DNA of 64,000 nt from Cervus elaphus. Lineage: Eukaryota > Chordata > Mammalia > Artiodactyla > Cervidae. The stretch lies in the NCBI RefSeq assembly GCF_910594005.1, contig NC_057847.1, positions 23,224,001-23,288,000 on the forward strand, read 5' to 3'. Shown in pieces: positions 1 through 11,800 of the stretch. Both the position numbers and the translations under genes were made by a program. Position 1 is the first letter of the stretch, and the number at the start of each line of letters is the position of its first letter. Under the pieces are notes generated by a model. It was given only the letters and a program-made list of their open reading frames with translations, was not told the origin of the DNA and made no database searches.

Positions 1-267
1 CATAAAGTAGGAAGTGATTTTGGATCAGTCAGGAGTACAACTTTCCAGGCCTTGTATCTTGAAGCTGATATTACATTGAGTAGCAGGCATAACTTTGCCA
101 AAGAGAAAGTTGAAGTTCTTTCATCCAGAAAACATGTGAGTGCAAAGAATGGAGAAAGAGTAAGACTACTTTTCTGAGGTGTTAGTAATAGGTGATGTTG
201 GGTGAAGAAGGGAAAAATACTTGATGGGATATTTTATAAGCAGCATCTTTAAGATTGAGGTATATAT

Positions 268-480
268 TTGTTGTTGTTTAGTCGCTAAGTCGTGTCTGAC
301 TCTTTGCAACCCCATGGACTGTAGCCCACCAGGCTCCTCTGTCCATGGGATTTCCCAGGCAAGAATACTGGAATGGGTTGCAATTCCCTTCTTCAGGGGA
401 TCTTCCCGACCCAGGGCTTGAACCCACGTCTCCTGTATTGGCAGGCGGATTCTTTATCACTGACTGACCAGGGAAGCCCT
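268..480 (-). mobile_element. Bov-tA/BOV-A2 SINE, near complete
   Basis: Antisense copy of the bovid tRNA-derived SINE. The tail appears as a TTG-rich run near 268-279. The BovB-derived 3' part follows (TCGTGTCTGACTCTTTGC), and the tRNA-like head ends in CCAGGGAAGCCC near 479. The RNA polymerase III B-box region (around 415-425, read on the minus strand) is mutated from the usual GGTTCGA form. No convincing target duplication was found. It is a non-coding element, and the short open frames across it on both strands have no meaning as genes. Confidence 0.93.
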
Positions 481-536
481 AGGGAGTAGGAAAAGTAAGG
501 ACTCAATTCCATTTTGGATTGGCTTTAACTATAAAC

Positions 537-736
537 AGAGTGTCCAACTCTTTGCAACTTCATGAACTGTAGCCTGCTAGGCTCCTTCATCAATAGACTT
601 CTCCAGGCAAGAATACTGGAGTGGGTAGCCATATCCTTCTCCAGGGGATCTTCCTAACCCAGGGATCAAACCCAGGTCTCCTGCATTGCAGGCAGATTCT
701 TTACCAACTGAGCCACCAGGGAAACCCCCACTTTCA
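537..736 (-). mobile_element. Bov-tA SINE, lacking its extreme 3' end
   Basis: Second antisense Bov-tA, only about 57 bases after the first. It is flanked by a 10-bp target duplication AACTATAAAC at 527-536 and 737-746, so it is an independent insertion and not the second half of a dimer. The copy starts inside the BovB-like part (GTGTCCAACTC) and ends at the tRNA head. It is more diverged than the neighbour (for example CTTCATGAACTG for CCCCATGGACTG), which suggests an older insertion. Confidence 0.9.
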
Positions 737-746
737 AACTATAAAC

Positions 747-3700
747 CCTTAAGGTAAAATTTGGCAGATTATAGGAAAATGGTAATATTTTGGCAAAATA
801 AACTTCATATTTTCCTTTTCATGATAAGTGTATAAATAATGAAGTACTTTGCCCATTTTGAAAGAGTTAAGATTCATGTTGAAAAACTTGAGTTGTGAAA
901 TTCCCAAGAGTGATGAAACATTTATTCTTCTATTCCTTTATCTTTTAGAAATGCCTCTTTTCCCATTGCTTCAATTTTAAGTTTGAAGAAAAATTAATTT
1001 TATAGTTTGGCTATAGGCATTGTTCACTAAATCTTATATAACCTCCACTCACTTGATGACTCCCCCAGATCAATAGAATCCACTAGATGGCGCCCAGATC
1101 TACCGCTGGGTCTTGCCTCCTCTGGCTGCTGATCTGGGAACAGCTGTGGGTTGTCTAAGAATGGCTGGAGAGATCAATACGGTCCATGTGCAGCAGCTTC
1201 CTTAAGGTCTGCTCCAAAATGCTGTAAGCCTGGTGCTCCTTCAAATTGTTACTGTAATGGAATCACCAAATATGGGCAATGATGGTGTGGTTTTGGATAT
1301 GAGAAAACCTGCGATTTTGCTCTATGAGACTTAGCCACAAGCAGGCAGGCAGACAGGCATAAGCTGCAGTCCACAGCCTATTCACAGGCAAATAGCATGC
1401 TGGTCGCTTAGAAGCTACATAGAAGCCTCTCCTTGAAGCCAAAGTATTGGTTTAGGAAACGATACTTTTGTTTATGGGAAAGGGAAAAGGAGACAACAGG
1501 AAGAAGGTATCACAATGGGAGAGATGATTTTAATATTAGCTTTCATGTAGACATATCCTCTCATTTCTGTCAGGCAATTGAACATTCTGCTTGCTATTCA
1601 AAATCGAGGATATATTCTCATGTAGATTTCAGAGAGTGGGAAATGAGGTTATTTTGTTTTTCTTTGGAAATAGCGCTGGGCAGTTTCATTTATTTCACGA
1701 ATGAAATGCTAAAGGTTTTGTAAAATTATCTTATACTTTATTAATATTCTAAAAAGGGACAGATCTCTTCCTTCCAATTCAAGGTAGTGGATAATGACTT
1801 TGGCAGCACTTCCCTGCCTTTTTCAAGTTTATGGAAACCCATTTCTCATCATTAGGCTGAAGATGCAGATAAGAAAGGATGAGCCTTATTCTGGAACTTG
1901 TCACATCAGTGTTGCTTCTTAGGTGATTAAAAAGAAGCAGCGGGATCTTGGAGAAAACGTCTGACAAAAGGTAATGGAAACCCGGTAATGGATGAAAACT
2001 CGTGATAGATTAGGTATAACTGGCCAGGAAAACCTTTTCTGCTAAGTACAGGTGTGCCTTTTAGCTCAAGATCAAAAATAAGACTCTGTTCTTCTGAGGC
2101 TCTTAAAAAACTTGACCTAATCTGGCCCCACCAAACTCAGGTTTATTTGAAGCTCCCCGAAGTTGATTAGACCCAGGAGGAGGTGTTTTTCTGCAGTTTA
2201 GTTTAGGAATTCAGTGCCAGCCAAATGCTTAATGCAGCTGCTAGCTGGCAGGTTCAAAGGTATGGAGCTTCTTTAATTAAAAATCGGCAGGCTCATTTTA
2301 ATTTTGGTCAAAATAGATTTTGTTATTTTTAAACTTCCTGTGGAATAAAACAGAATTATTTCCCATTCTTTTACTTGCCCTTTCTTGTACTCTTATTCCT
2401 GATCTCATCCTCTGCTGTCACAATAATGAGAAGGTTCAGTACAAAACCCCGATAATCTCCCTAGGGTTATCATTTTGGTTCAGGGGTATACAGCAGTTGA
2501 ATACCATAAATTTTAGAAAAAAACAATTTTGGGTGTGTGGAAATGGTGTAGTAGTCACAGATCCTTTCTTAAAAATGTTTTAGTTAATAATTTTTATAGG
2601 CTAGAAGTAGACAAGTGGGCATTATATTCAATTCTGGAAAATATTTTGCCTGGTGTTCAGTTTATTTATTGTTTTAAAGTGGGGGGGGGGGGGCGGGAAT
2701 TGATCTGCAATTTAACCCAGAAGTAAAGTACTTTTTCTAAAATAAAACATTTATTTTTATTCATTAAAATATAGTATTTCAATATGCAACTAGGAAAAAA
2801 TGATTTCTGGTACATTACTTGTTAAAAACCTGGAAGTGACAAAAAGGATGGCTGGAAAGCAGATTATGGTTAACCATATAAATCTTTAGAAGTAATATAC
2901 TTTTCACCTCTGGGTGCCACTGTTCAACTGCTTCTTGTTTTTTATGATTGTTTGAAAACCTGATGCTTCCTGTAGATGTATTCTTAAAAGAATCTGTTAA
3001 AGAGACATTTCCTCTATCTCTAGTTATCTGCTAAGTAACTTTTTGGCACATGGATGTAAATTCAGTATGGTTGTGATTTGCTGTTTTAATTACCAAATGA
3101 TGACCAAATAACATTGAAGATTGTTTATACGGGCAATTGGCCAGGTTAAAAGCCTGATTTCATCTCCTGTGGAAATGAATCTTGTACTTACCTTTTTGGT
3201 AGTCATTTAAGTAGAAAAAGCCATTAAAACACAAGGGAGTTTTGGTTTAAATATCTGGCCATTTGTAGATGTGATTTTAATTCTGCACATATGTTTCAAC
3301 AGAAATCAATTTTATAAGAGGGAAATAATAGATAGTCTTTGTGGGGGATTAACCTATTAAAATACAATTTTAAGAATCTAACATCATTAATGAGTGGAGA
3401 TACTTTTCAGTTAATTTTTAAAACTTAACTGCTTCAGTAGTTCCATTAAAAATCCTATAGAAATCTTTCTGTATTTTTTTCAGGAATCTTAATTCTTAAA
3501 TTTGATTATTTTAATAGCTAAAAATAATGGCCATATTTGTAATTTTACTAAATGTGTGAGTAATCTTTTCTTTTTGCAAAGTATGCAGTGAGTTAGCATT
3601 CTGTACCACAAAACAAATGCACGTTTGGTTGTTTTTTAAATCTCCGATTATTATTTTAAGCTTGGGTTTCATCTGAAATGCCAAAAGAAGGGGTTATAAT

Positions 3701-4440
3701 GCCAAAGTTAATTTTGTTTTGTCATATACAAAGTAGTTAATCTAAAAATTATTGATTGATATTCTCCCTCTTTTAACTTTTTTAAGACTCAATATTTAAA
3801 GCAAAACTAATTTATCTAGGTGTTCTACTGCACAAAATTAATTCTACTGGGACTGGTCCAGGCCAAGCCTCATTATGGAACAGTTTCCCTTGCTGAACTA
3901 GCCTGATTCTTTCTGCGATACTTTTTCAAAATTATTCACTACACAGAACTTAACCCTTGAGCTCCTGTAAAACTCACTTCAATATTACACTTATTAGGCC
4001 CCTTGATGGTATCAGAGGTACGTCAACATGAGAATATGTCTTAGCCTTCTTGGCACTGTCTGAGTCTTTTAAATCCGGCAAATGTATTTGTGTATATTGG
4101 AGGGATTTTAGTTTTGTGATTCATATACCAGAGCTGAAATATTCATTGTAAAAAACCTTTTCCCCCTTGTCTAGTCTGTTTCACCATACACAAATTGCTG
4201 ACCCTGACTTTTTTCATTTATGCATAAGTGCCGAATTTACCTCTTTGCCCGGGTGGTCATATAGTTGTTTAGATCACCCAGCATGTTGACCAGCTTTCTT
4301 TGCTCAAATGTCTGACTGAAACAGTTGGCTGTTTTAGTGTTTTGTGCATACATAGAGCCCAAGAGTATTACTGTAAAACGTCAGTTTTTGCTGCAGCTAC
4401 AAAAGTAGTTCGGCATCATATACACTTTCCTTTTGTGTAT
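747..4440. other. Long unique AT-rich stretch without a recognisable gene
   Basis: About 3.7 kb of mostly AT-rich sequence with no SINE or LINE that I can identify. Open frames here reach at most about 96 codons (1433-1723), show no known motif, and are within chance expectation. 1080-1200 is a somewhat more GC-rich patch containing several CpGs. A 13-base G run lies at 2681-2693. There is no poly-A signal plus splice-site arrangement that argues for an exon. It is probably intronic or intergenic, and heavily diverged old repeats could be hidden in it. Confidence 0.6.
2681..2697 (+). repeat. Homopolymer G run (G13) followed by C and GGG
   Basis: Thirteen consecutive G at 2681-2693, then C, then GGG, in otherwise AT-rich sequence. 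Long G runs are rare outside microsatellites. They are unstable in length and can fold with neighbouring G runs. Sequencing or assembly length error is also common at such runs. Confidence 0.9.
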
Positions 4441-4500
4441 GTGTGCATGTGACTGAGTCAGTGAAGTTGCTCAGTCATGTCCGACTCTGCAGTCCCGTGT
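4441..4500 (-). mobile_element. Bov-tA/BovB 3'-end fragment
   Basis: About 60 bases match the antisense 3' portion of Bov-tA (GTTGCTCAGTCATGTCCGAC) preceded by the usual GTGTGCATG tail variant. The tRNA-derived head is missing, so this is a strongly truncated copy. Confidence 0.7.
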
Positions 4501-7140
4501 GCACATAGTTTTCTTTCAATATCTGTGCAAAATATTGGGGAATGGATGTTTTAAATGTCAGTTTTTATGTTGACTTTTTGTCTGTTGTGTAGTGGCTCAT
4601 GAGGATTTTTCTCTGAGAATCTCCTGCATTTTAAGGTTCTTTGCTCATTATGGGCATCTCAACACATTTTTCATTAGTTTTTCTTATTCAAAGGGGGCCT
4701 CATTTTCTATTAGAATGTTACTAGTATGGCACAATATATATATTTTTGTGGCTGGTAAAAGTATTTATTTGGTGGTAGGGAGGAGGCCAATCTCCCAGTG
4801 AGGTCTTCCACAGAGAATCATATGATGCAAATTTGAGTGTGAGTACGTGTCTTTATGATGGAAAAGCAATAATTTAGTCTATAGTTGGTTTCTTGATCTA
4901 TATGCTAATAAACTAACACCTCTTCCCCACCCCTAAGAACTGACAGATTTCCATTAAATTAGTAAATTGACTTGTTGCCTCAGTCTCACATAGATGTATA
5001 CCAAGAGCAGGCAATCCAGTTACCTTGTGAGACCTAAATCATCAATTTAAACTCATTTTATCTGAAATGCAGTAACAATTGCTAAGTTTTCCTAGTGTAA
5101 AAATAGCCTAAATTAATTATTCTAGGCTATCTTTAAACCACACTAAATAACAGGATTAATAAGTAAACCTTTAGATAATTCAGTGGTGCTTAATAAGGAA
5201 ATCCCATTGATTTACATAAAATTAAATTGTAGGAATTACCTGTAGAAGTCCTATTGTTTAAAATAAAATAAGCAATTATCCTTCAATTAAAATAATAGTA
5301 AAAAATAAAGTATACTTTTAAGAAAAGCTTTGTAAAAACATAGCTTGGCCAGTGAATTTCATTTCTCCATAATATAATAGATTCAATAGAGATGGGTGCC
5401 TTGTGAAACTGAATTCTCCATCCCTGATGTGATTTTGTTCTAAATCCATTATAAGAGGTTTTTAAACTGCTTAGATTACCACTGCCATGTTCTCATTAGT
5501 CTACATTCTCTAAGAAAGAATAAAGCTCTATACTTTGTAGACATTTAATAAACATTAATTTTGTAATTAGCAATTTAAAAATAATCTCCAAATAGATGCA
5601 GATCTGTTTGCATTTAAACCCTTTCTCAGTAAGTAAGAGGATCCAGGAAACTTTGAGAAGGTTTATGATTCTCCAAAAGAAAGTGTGTTTAGAGCTTGGA
5701 AGGGAACATTTTACAGTTTTTCCCCCCTGCATCTTCCTTCTGCTGATAATAATCCCAATCTACAGTGAAGGGAAGAGTCAAAAAAAAGAACACTCCCCTC
5801 CCCAGTTTTCAATTTATTTTTTATTTCAGTTGGAAAATCCCCATTGAATGAGTTAAAAAAAATTAAATGTATCCTGGGAACATGCCGTTCAGGATTTTGG
5901 AATGGGAACTTCAAACGAAGTTGGTAAAGGAGTCAAATGCGTAAGTGGAAACTCTGAGGAAACTGGCAGAGAGAGACTGGAAATCAGGCAGTCAGTTACG
6001 TTTACTCCACCTAGAGCGAGTACAAAGAAGGGAGCTGGCGCGGCCCTGACTCAGAATTCTCCTCTCAGGAACTGAGGGAGAGAGATTCCCAGCATCTGTT
6101 TCCTCAACTATCACCCAGAGGATACTGGTGTAAATCACAGGGAATAAAAATAGCCTTAGAAGTCTAGTTCCAAACAAATGAGACATGGTGGATATTTGAT
6201 AGCGGTGTAGAATCTCTTCTCCCCAAATTCCTCCTTAGTGAATTAACAAATACATTTTTATTTTACATTAATGAGTTATATTGCTTAAGTTGTCCATCAA
6301 AATGTTGAGCAAAATCTTGATATTTTTATTGATCTGAATTGAAATATAACCTAAATGACATTTGATATTAAAATCTGAACCATGTAGTTATACAGAGGTT
6401 AGTCTATCACCAGTAATCACAGATGTTAAAGCTTTGCCTCAGATACAAAAAAATATGTGTTTCTGAAATTTTAAAAAATGCTGTGAGCATCTTACCATAA
6501 TGTCAATTGCTAGTAGACTGATAATATCACTCTACATTTTGGTTGCAGGAAATTTTATGGCTAGACTCTTACAGTTTAACACAACTTAAGATCCTTTAAG
6601 GCTATATTTCACACAAAAGGAAGTATTTCTTAGGTCTGGCTAGACTTGTAGTTTGATATTAACTTATAGCTTCAGGTTTTCAACAAAACAGCAGCTTTAA
6701 TAGATGAGATTAGCAAGTGGTGAAAAGTTCAAAGCATTTAATGGAATTGATCTACTAAATTAGCATTGACAATTTTTAGTGGCTATCTTAAATATACATT
6801 ATTATCATGAAAGAATTAGTCCAATTAAGCCCTTACATTTGGAAGATGCCCAGTCTGACCTTGTTATACTCAATGTGAAAAGTGAGTGGGTCTCTGGGTT
6901 TATTTAAATTTGGTGCTAAATCAATAGGTTTGGGGCCCCTATCATTGCTTTTTGGGAAGAAAAAGCAACCCAAAGGCTCTTTATGTGACAAATGGGTTAT
7001 TAAAATGTTTATATATTGCAAATAAAAACAGTGGCCAAAGAATAGAAAAATATAACCTTCAATAAATAGGTCGGAAGAATCAACAAGAGTTGGATTGTTT
7101 TCTTACTATTTCCCACTACAACCATATATTACTGTGAACT
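4501..7140. other. Unique sequence with no gene seen
   Basis: About 2.6 kb of AT-rich sequence with no repeat family that I recognise. 5990-6180 is relatively GC-rich, with several CpGs and an AP-1-like site TGACTCAG at 6047-6054. It could be a conserved non-coding element, but sequence alone does not establish this. The open frames of 60-85 codons overlap on both strands and lack motifs. Confidence 0.55.
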
Positions 7141-7262
7141 AGCAACCCACTCCAGTATTCTTGCCTGGAGAGTCCCATGGACAGAGGAGTCTGGCGGGCT
7201 ATATAGTCCATAGGGTGGCAAAGAGTCAGACACAACTGAGTGACTAACACTTTCACTTTCAT
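7141..7262 (+). mobile_element. Bov-tA SINE, 3' half
   Basis: Sense-strand fragment beginning at GCAACCCACTCCAGTATTC and running through the SINE end (GACACAACTGAGTGAC) with a short ACTTTCACTTTC tail. The tRNA-related promoter half is absent, so it is a 5'-truncated copy. Confidence 0.9.
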
Positions 7263-7420
7263 TCTGAACACATTATTTTCATTTTGAAACTGAAATAGTT
7301 ATATTTAATATAATTTTATTTAGAACATTCTGAATTAAGAAATAGCCAGCTAATTAAAAAAGAATTGAAATTTATGTAAATATACATAAAGGAATAATCA
7401 TGGTATTTTCCAGAAAGCTA

Positions 7421-7468
7421 CATTTTATACATCCACAATGTATTTTATACATCCACAATATATTTTAT
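7421..7468 (+). repeat. 20-bp tandem repeat, 2.4 copies
   Basis: Unit of 20 bases centred on ATTTTATACATCCACAAT. Copies are at 7421-7440 and 7441-7460, with a partial third to 7468. The two full copies differ at only two positions, so the duplication is fairly recent. Confidence 0.9.
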
Positions 7469-7755
7469 ATTCTATTGATATAGACCTCTATGACACTTTG
7501 AACATAAATATCATGAAAATAAAATTGAGTTTTGCATTTTTAGCTTAATTGTGCAAAACTTCTGATGGTGGCTGATTACTCATATTTATCATGAAGTTGT
7601 GGGGCCCAGGCTCTGGAATGGGCTTGCTTTTGAAAGGCCAGCTCCTTAATTCACAGGGGCTCATGTGTAATCTCCATCACTGCAGCTGAAGAGTCAGCTC
7701 TTTTGTGAAAGCATTCAGCAAAATGTACTTTAGGTTTGTTATTGTTGCTCTTATT

Positions 7756-7880
7756 CAGGCTAGAATACTGGAGTGGGTTGCCATTCCCTTCTCCAGGGCA
7801 TCTACCCAATCCAGGGATTGAACCTGGGTCTCCCACAATCCAGGCAGATTTTTTACTATCTGAGCCAGTAGGGAAGCCCC
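7756..7880 (-). mobile_element. Bov-tA SINE, 5' part
   Basis: Antisense fragment that runs from CAGGCTAGAATACTGG to the head sequence GGGAAGCCCC. It lacks the BovB-like 3' end, and the normal tail is not seen. The tRNA-like region (7800-7880) retains a recognisable B box (GGTTCAATCCC read on the minus strand). Confidence 0.88.
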
Positions 7881-7926
7881 TATTGTCCATTATCCATTAC
7901 AAGGTTTAATGTTTCATTTCCCTAAT

Positions 7927-8143
7927 CTGACTCATTTGAAAAGACCCTGATGCTGGGAAAAATTGAAGGCAGAAGGAGAAGGGGACAACAGAGGATGAGG
8001 TGGTTGGATGGCATCACCGACTCAATGGACATGAGTTTGAGTAAACTACTGGAGTTGGTGATGGACAGGGAGGCCTGGTGTGCTGCAGTCCATGGAGTCA
8101 CAAAGAGTCAGACATGACTGAGCGACTGAACTGAGCTGAACTG
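7927..8143 (+). mobile_element. BovB LINE, 3' terminal fragment
   Basis: Matches the last about 220 bases of BovB: the end of the reverse transcriptase reading frame (GAAAAGACCCTGATGCTGGG ... GACTCAATGGACATGAGTTT) and the terminal GACTGAACTGAGCTGAACTG repeats. It is severely 5'-truncated, as most BovB copies are. The coding remains are too short to produce anything. Confidence 0.92.
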
Positions 8144-8940
8144 GGCTTTAGAGCCAGCCATTTTGGCTTATTTCTAGTAGAAATAGACATTTCCTTTATG
8201 TAATATATCTTTAGAATTAGAGCATTGTAACTAATATACCTCTAACTCTCTCTTCCAGAAAACGAATAATTTAGTTCTATAAACTGAATAATCCCATTCT
8301 CATTTATCAACATCCTCCCCTCACCCAGCATTCTAAATTCTCTTCTGAATGGTCAGAAAATTATTCATATCCATCTTAAAATACAGAGCTCCAGGGAGGA
8401 GCTTAGTGTTTTAGAGGGGTACCCTAAGGAAGATGGGATGATGATCTCATTCATTCTTAAGGATATATTGATAGACTCCTCTTGCCAGAATCTGCTAGGT
8501 ACAGGGAATACAGCAAGGAAAAAATGAACCTGAGGGAGAGAAAGATGTGCCAACAAATTATGGCAATTTATTTGCTACTGTATGTGCTACTGCTAATGTG
8601 TGTGCAACGTGCATTTGTATGTCATAGTCCTAATTCCATATCCATTGTCAGAACAGGATTTTAAGCTGCCATTACAGTGTCTATTGGTAGCCTGATTTCA
8701 ATCTAAATACTTTATTTCCCACAACCCAGGTATACGTGGAGCACGTTTTTCATATGAAGTTACATGCTGAAGTTTGCTTCTGGATATTTGTGCAGTTTCA
8801 TCTTCAATTGTTATTTTACCTTCTGAACACCCTTTCCACGCATCTGTTGTTCAGTATGATGTTACAAACCATCGTTTGTGATCTCCTACATTTGAATGTT
8901 TTTATTATTGCTCCCTAGCCACGCTGTAGTTAGCTAATGG
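8144..8940. other. Unique sequence, possible small L2-like patch
   Basis: No gene seen. 8485-8530 (GGTACAGGGAATACAGCAAGG) resembles the L2 3'-end word GGGGATACAGCAGTGAA, but the match is too short to call. The remainder is AT-rich single-copy sequence. Confidence 0.45.
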
Positions 8941-9250
8941 ACAGTTGTGTGTTTCTAGTCATATTTTCCCGGTGTGATCTTATAGGACAGATCAAAAGCC
9001 TTCCTGAAGTCAAGCTAGATTTCACCAATTTTTTCCTGTGACCTACAGTAAGATGACTATATATTACCAGGTAAAGAAACGCTCTTTGCAAAGTCATTTT
9101 GGTTATTCAGGGTTGGATAATTGCAAACACCCTCAATAATTCTGGTTATTTTGGTCCTTTTTTCAGTCTGTAGGCATCTACTCAGTTCTCTGATCATTAC
9201 AACCAAAGTAGAGACAATTATTTTGACACTCTCTGTGTTGACAGATGGGA
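8941..9250 (-). mobile_element. Possible ancient CR1/L3-type LINE fragment
   Basis: On the minus strand, around 8990-9030, the frame reads Asp-Phe-Arg-Lys-Ala-Phe-Asp. This is close to the reverse-transcriptase motif A of CR1/L3 LINEs (DFSKAFD). The flanks resemble the antisense wording of such elements in amniote genomes (CTTCCTGAAGTCAAGCTAGATTT). No long open frame remains. This is inference from one motif plus flanking wording and could be coincidence. Confidence 0.35.
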
Positions 9251-9439
9251 AAAATCAGAGCAAGGGTATCTGAAAAGTGGATAAGGCTTCTTCATCCTGG
9301 TCACAATTTATGACGTGTCTGTATTAGTGCCTTCATAGTCCCATAATAATCATGACATGATGCCAGCTTTTATTTGATCACTATGGGAAAGTTTTCTGCA
9401 TTTATTGGTTTGTAATACATCATTTAGGTTTATTGTGGT

Positions 9440-9720
9440 AAAAAAGGACACCAGATAACAAATGAATAAAACAACAGACCTGTAATTCTCCTATCTAAAG
9501 ATTAGGGTTGTTAACATTTTGGTATATACTTTTCTGACATGTATGTGTAGGCCTGTGTGTATAAGATGTGTACATTAAACATACATACTATTTTGGAGCC
9601 TCCTTTTTTCACTTAAACTATATAGAGTTCTTTATTATAAGGTAATGCACATCATGTAACCATAGAAATTCAGCTTTTCAATATCACACCTCAATTGTTG
9701 GCTTTTAAAAAATACTTCCA
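9440..9720. other. Possible ancient interspersed repeat, family not assigned
   Basis: The stretch containing TTAACATTTTGGTATATACTT has wording found in old L1M/MER-type mammalian repeats. No diagnostic end is visible. No gene seen. Confidence 0.35.
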
Positions 9721-9805
9721 TAATTCCCTGAGTAAAAAGAAACCTCGCCTTCATCATACCTTCCTTGTGGCATTCTCTCTTTTTAAATTTAAGGAGAATC
9801 CTTAT

Positions 9806-9937
9806 AGGAGAGGGAAACGGCAACCCACTCCAGTGTTCTTGCCTGGAGAATCCCAGGGATGGCGGAGCCTGGTGGGCTGCCGTCTATGGGGTCGCACAGA
9901 GTCGGACACGACTGAAGTGACTTAGCAATAGCAAAAA
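9806..9937 (+). mobile_element. Bov-tA SINE, 3' half
   Basis: Sense copy from AGGGAAACGGCAACCCACTC to the terminus GACACGACTGAAGTGACTTA, followed by the tail AGCAATAGCAAAAA. The tRNA head is missing. It keeps several CpGs (GGGGTCGCACAGAGTCGGAC), which suggests a fairly young insertion. Confidence 0.92.
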
Positions 9938-10179
9938 TGTTTATAGGTAAGCTCTTGTTTATACTAGATCAAAACATTTGCATGAAGAAGAATGGCATAG
10001 TAGGGTCACTGGGTGTGGAGTAGGAAGATTAGGAATTCTAGCATTTTTTGTGTTGTCATACTGGCTAAGTCATATAATCTTCTTGGCCTTTACAACTTAA
10101 TCAATATTACAAAAAATTAATATTTACCAAGTCTTTACTAAATTGTAGGTTCTTAATGTTCCTCCCAAATCCCAAATGA

Positions 10180-10370
10180 ATACTTATTTTATTTAATCCT
10201 CAGGAAACAAATGAGGTAAGTACCATTATAACCCTATTTTACAGATGAGAATACCAAACTTCAAGAGGTGGTTTACTTAACTTAATAGAAAGAAAGTGAT
10301 GGAGTCAGGATTTGAACTCTGACCATCAGATTCCAGAGTATGAACTCTTAATGACAACACTGGGCTGCCC
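10180..10370 (-). mobile_element. MIR SINE, antisense
   Basis: Contains the antisense MIR core in order: TTTAATCCTCAGGAAAC, CCTATTTTACAGATGAGAA, a GATTTGAACTCTGACC block (tRNA T-arm region) and the AACTCTTAATGAC end. It is an ancient mammalian tRNA-derived SINE, diverged as expected and not mobile. Confidence 0.85.
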
Positions 10371-11687
10371 GAGGCTTTTTTAAAATATAAGGGTAGAACC
10401 TTCTCAGTCCCTTCTCTCTGTACCTCAAATGAAGCTCTAACTTCAAGTAAAATGCACTGGATTTTAGATGGTTTATATACATCCCCAAGTATCACCATAA
10501 TCTGCCTTTTCAAATTTTTTAATCCAGATGCTTTACCTTCTGTGTTCCCAGTCTCTGTGTTTTGACAGTAGTCAGATAGAGGTGAAGAAATCAGAAACTA
10601 CAGGAGATGTCCACTTTAAATTGTTATAGTTAAATATCTTGAAAAAAGTTACGCCTATTACTAGGTAAAAGGTTTGAAAATCAGAATTGTGGCATTTATC
10701 CATTTTGAAGGCATCTACCATGCTAGATTTTAAAAGAACTTTAGCCATTTGATTTAGCATAGAGGAAACACTGAAGCAACATTATACATTTTGGGAATGG
10801 GTAAGAAAAGAAAATGTTTCTGCTGTTTTTGTTTAAAATAAATCACTGTTAATTGGAGGTTTGTGGGATTGTACAGTTGCGAACTAGAGAATCATTATTT
10901 TTATTTTAAATAAATCAATGTTATTAACTGAGATCTGGTCCTATGCAAAAGCTGAGGGAAATAGGTGATTATTATTTAGTGTTGTCAAGTAACGCCAAAT
11001 AATATTAATTTTGATTAGTAAATTTTCCCCAAATTACCTGCCAAGAGGAAGTGACCCAGGTTGTGATGTCTTAAGTTAAAAAAGTTGGAAATTGACAGAA
11101 TTTCATCATGGTTTTAGTTACTTAGTAAAATCACCTTGTTAGCAGAAATAAATCTACAAACACATCCTGAGTTTTCACACAGCGATTTGGAACGTTAAAG
11201 TGGGGTCTGGTTACCCAGGACTTATATTCTCCAGAAGTTGAGCTATTGTGTAGTTATTGGGGTTGTCTGTCCCAGAATACCACAAAAGAATGATCTGCAA
11301 AGCAGATGCCAGAGAGGAAAGAGGTAGGAGGTAAGATGGGAAGAAAAGAAGCATGGTTAACCAATTCAGTCTGAAGAAAAAGGTGAAAGACATCTGAGCC
11401 TTACACGGAAGCGGGGAGGTAAACTTGACTCTTACCAAAAGGCATTGTGGACTCTTTGGGGCCCCACAGCTCAGACAAAGCCTCTGCTTTATAGAACTCA
11501 TTGGGAAGATGTTCATGTAGTAAGGATATGGGATTCGAACTCATCTGCCTTGGAAGGAGGCTACATGAACCCTGTCTGTGACTGAACTGCTGGCCCCAGA
11601 GAGGCAGTGTGTAGGAAGATGAATTGTGCTGCCCGAGAAGAAGCACAGGATGGGCAGTGGTTGGCTGGGTTCTGATGCCAATGCTGT
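10371..11687. other. Unique sequence with no gene seen
   Basis: About 1.3 kb. 11400-11690 is less AT-rich and carries two overlapping minus-strand open frames (about 100 codons) with no recognisable motif. I do not treat them as coding. No repeat family identified. Confidence 0.55.
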
Positions 11688-11800
11688 GGTTCACTGGCTG
11701 TGCTGTCTGGGCAAGTCTCTTACCTAGTCTGTGCTCGATTTCCTCTTAAATAAAACAAGGAGTTTGATATCATTGGATCCTGGAACAATGATTTCTGTGG
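11688..11800 (+). mobile_element. MIR SINE fragment
   Basis: Sense MIR wording: TGGCTGTGCTGTCTGGGCAAG, then CTTACCTAGTCTGTGCTCGATTTCCTC (normally TTTCCTCATCTG). Only the central part is recognisable. Confidence 0.7.

Noticed and set aside
1087..1100. TGGCGCCC word resembling a retroviral primer-binding site
   Set aside because: Only eight bases match, there is no LTR end before it, and no retroviral coding remains after it.
1433..1723. 96-codon plus-strand frame that might be a small gene
   Set aside because: No recognised domain, no splice or promoter context, and within chance length for the many frames in 64 kb.
11211..11694. Two overlapping minus-strand frames of about 100 codons
   Set aside because: They overlap in different phases with no motif. 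The region is just GC-richer and so stop-poor.
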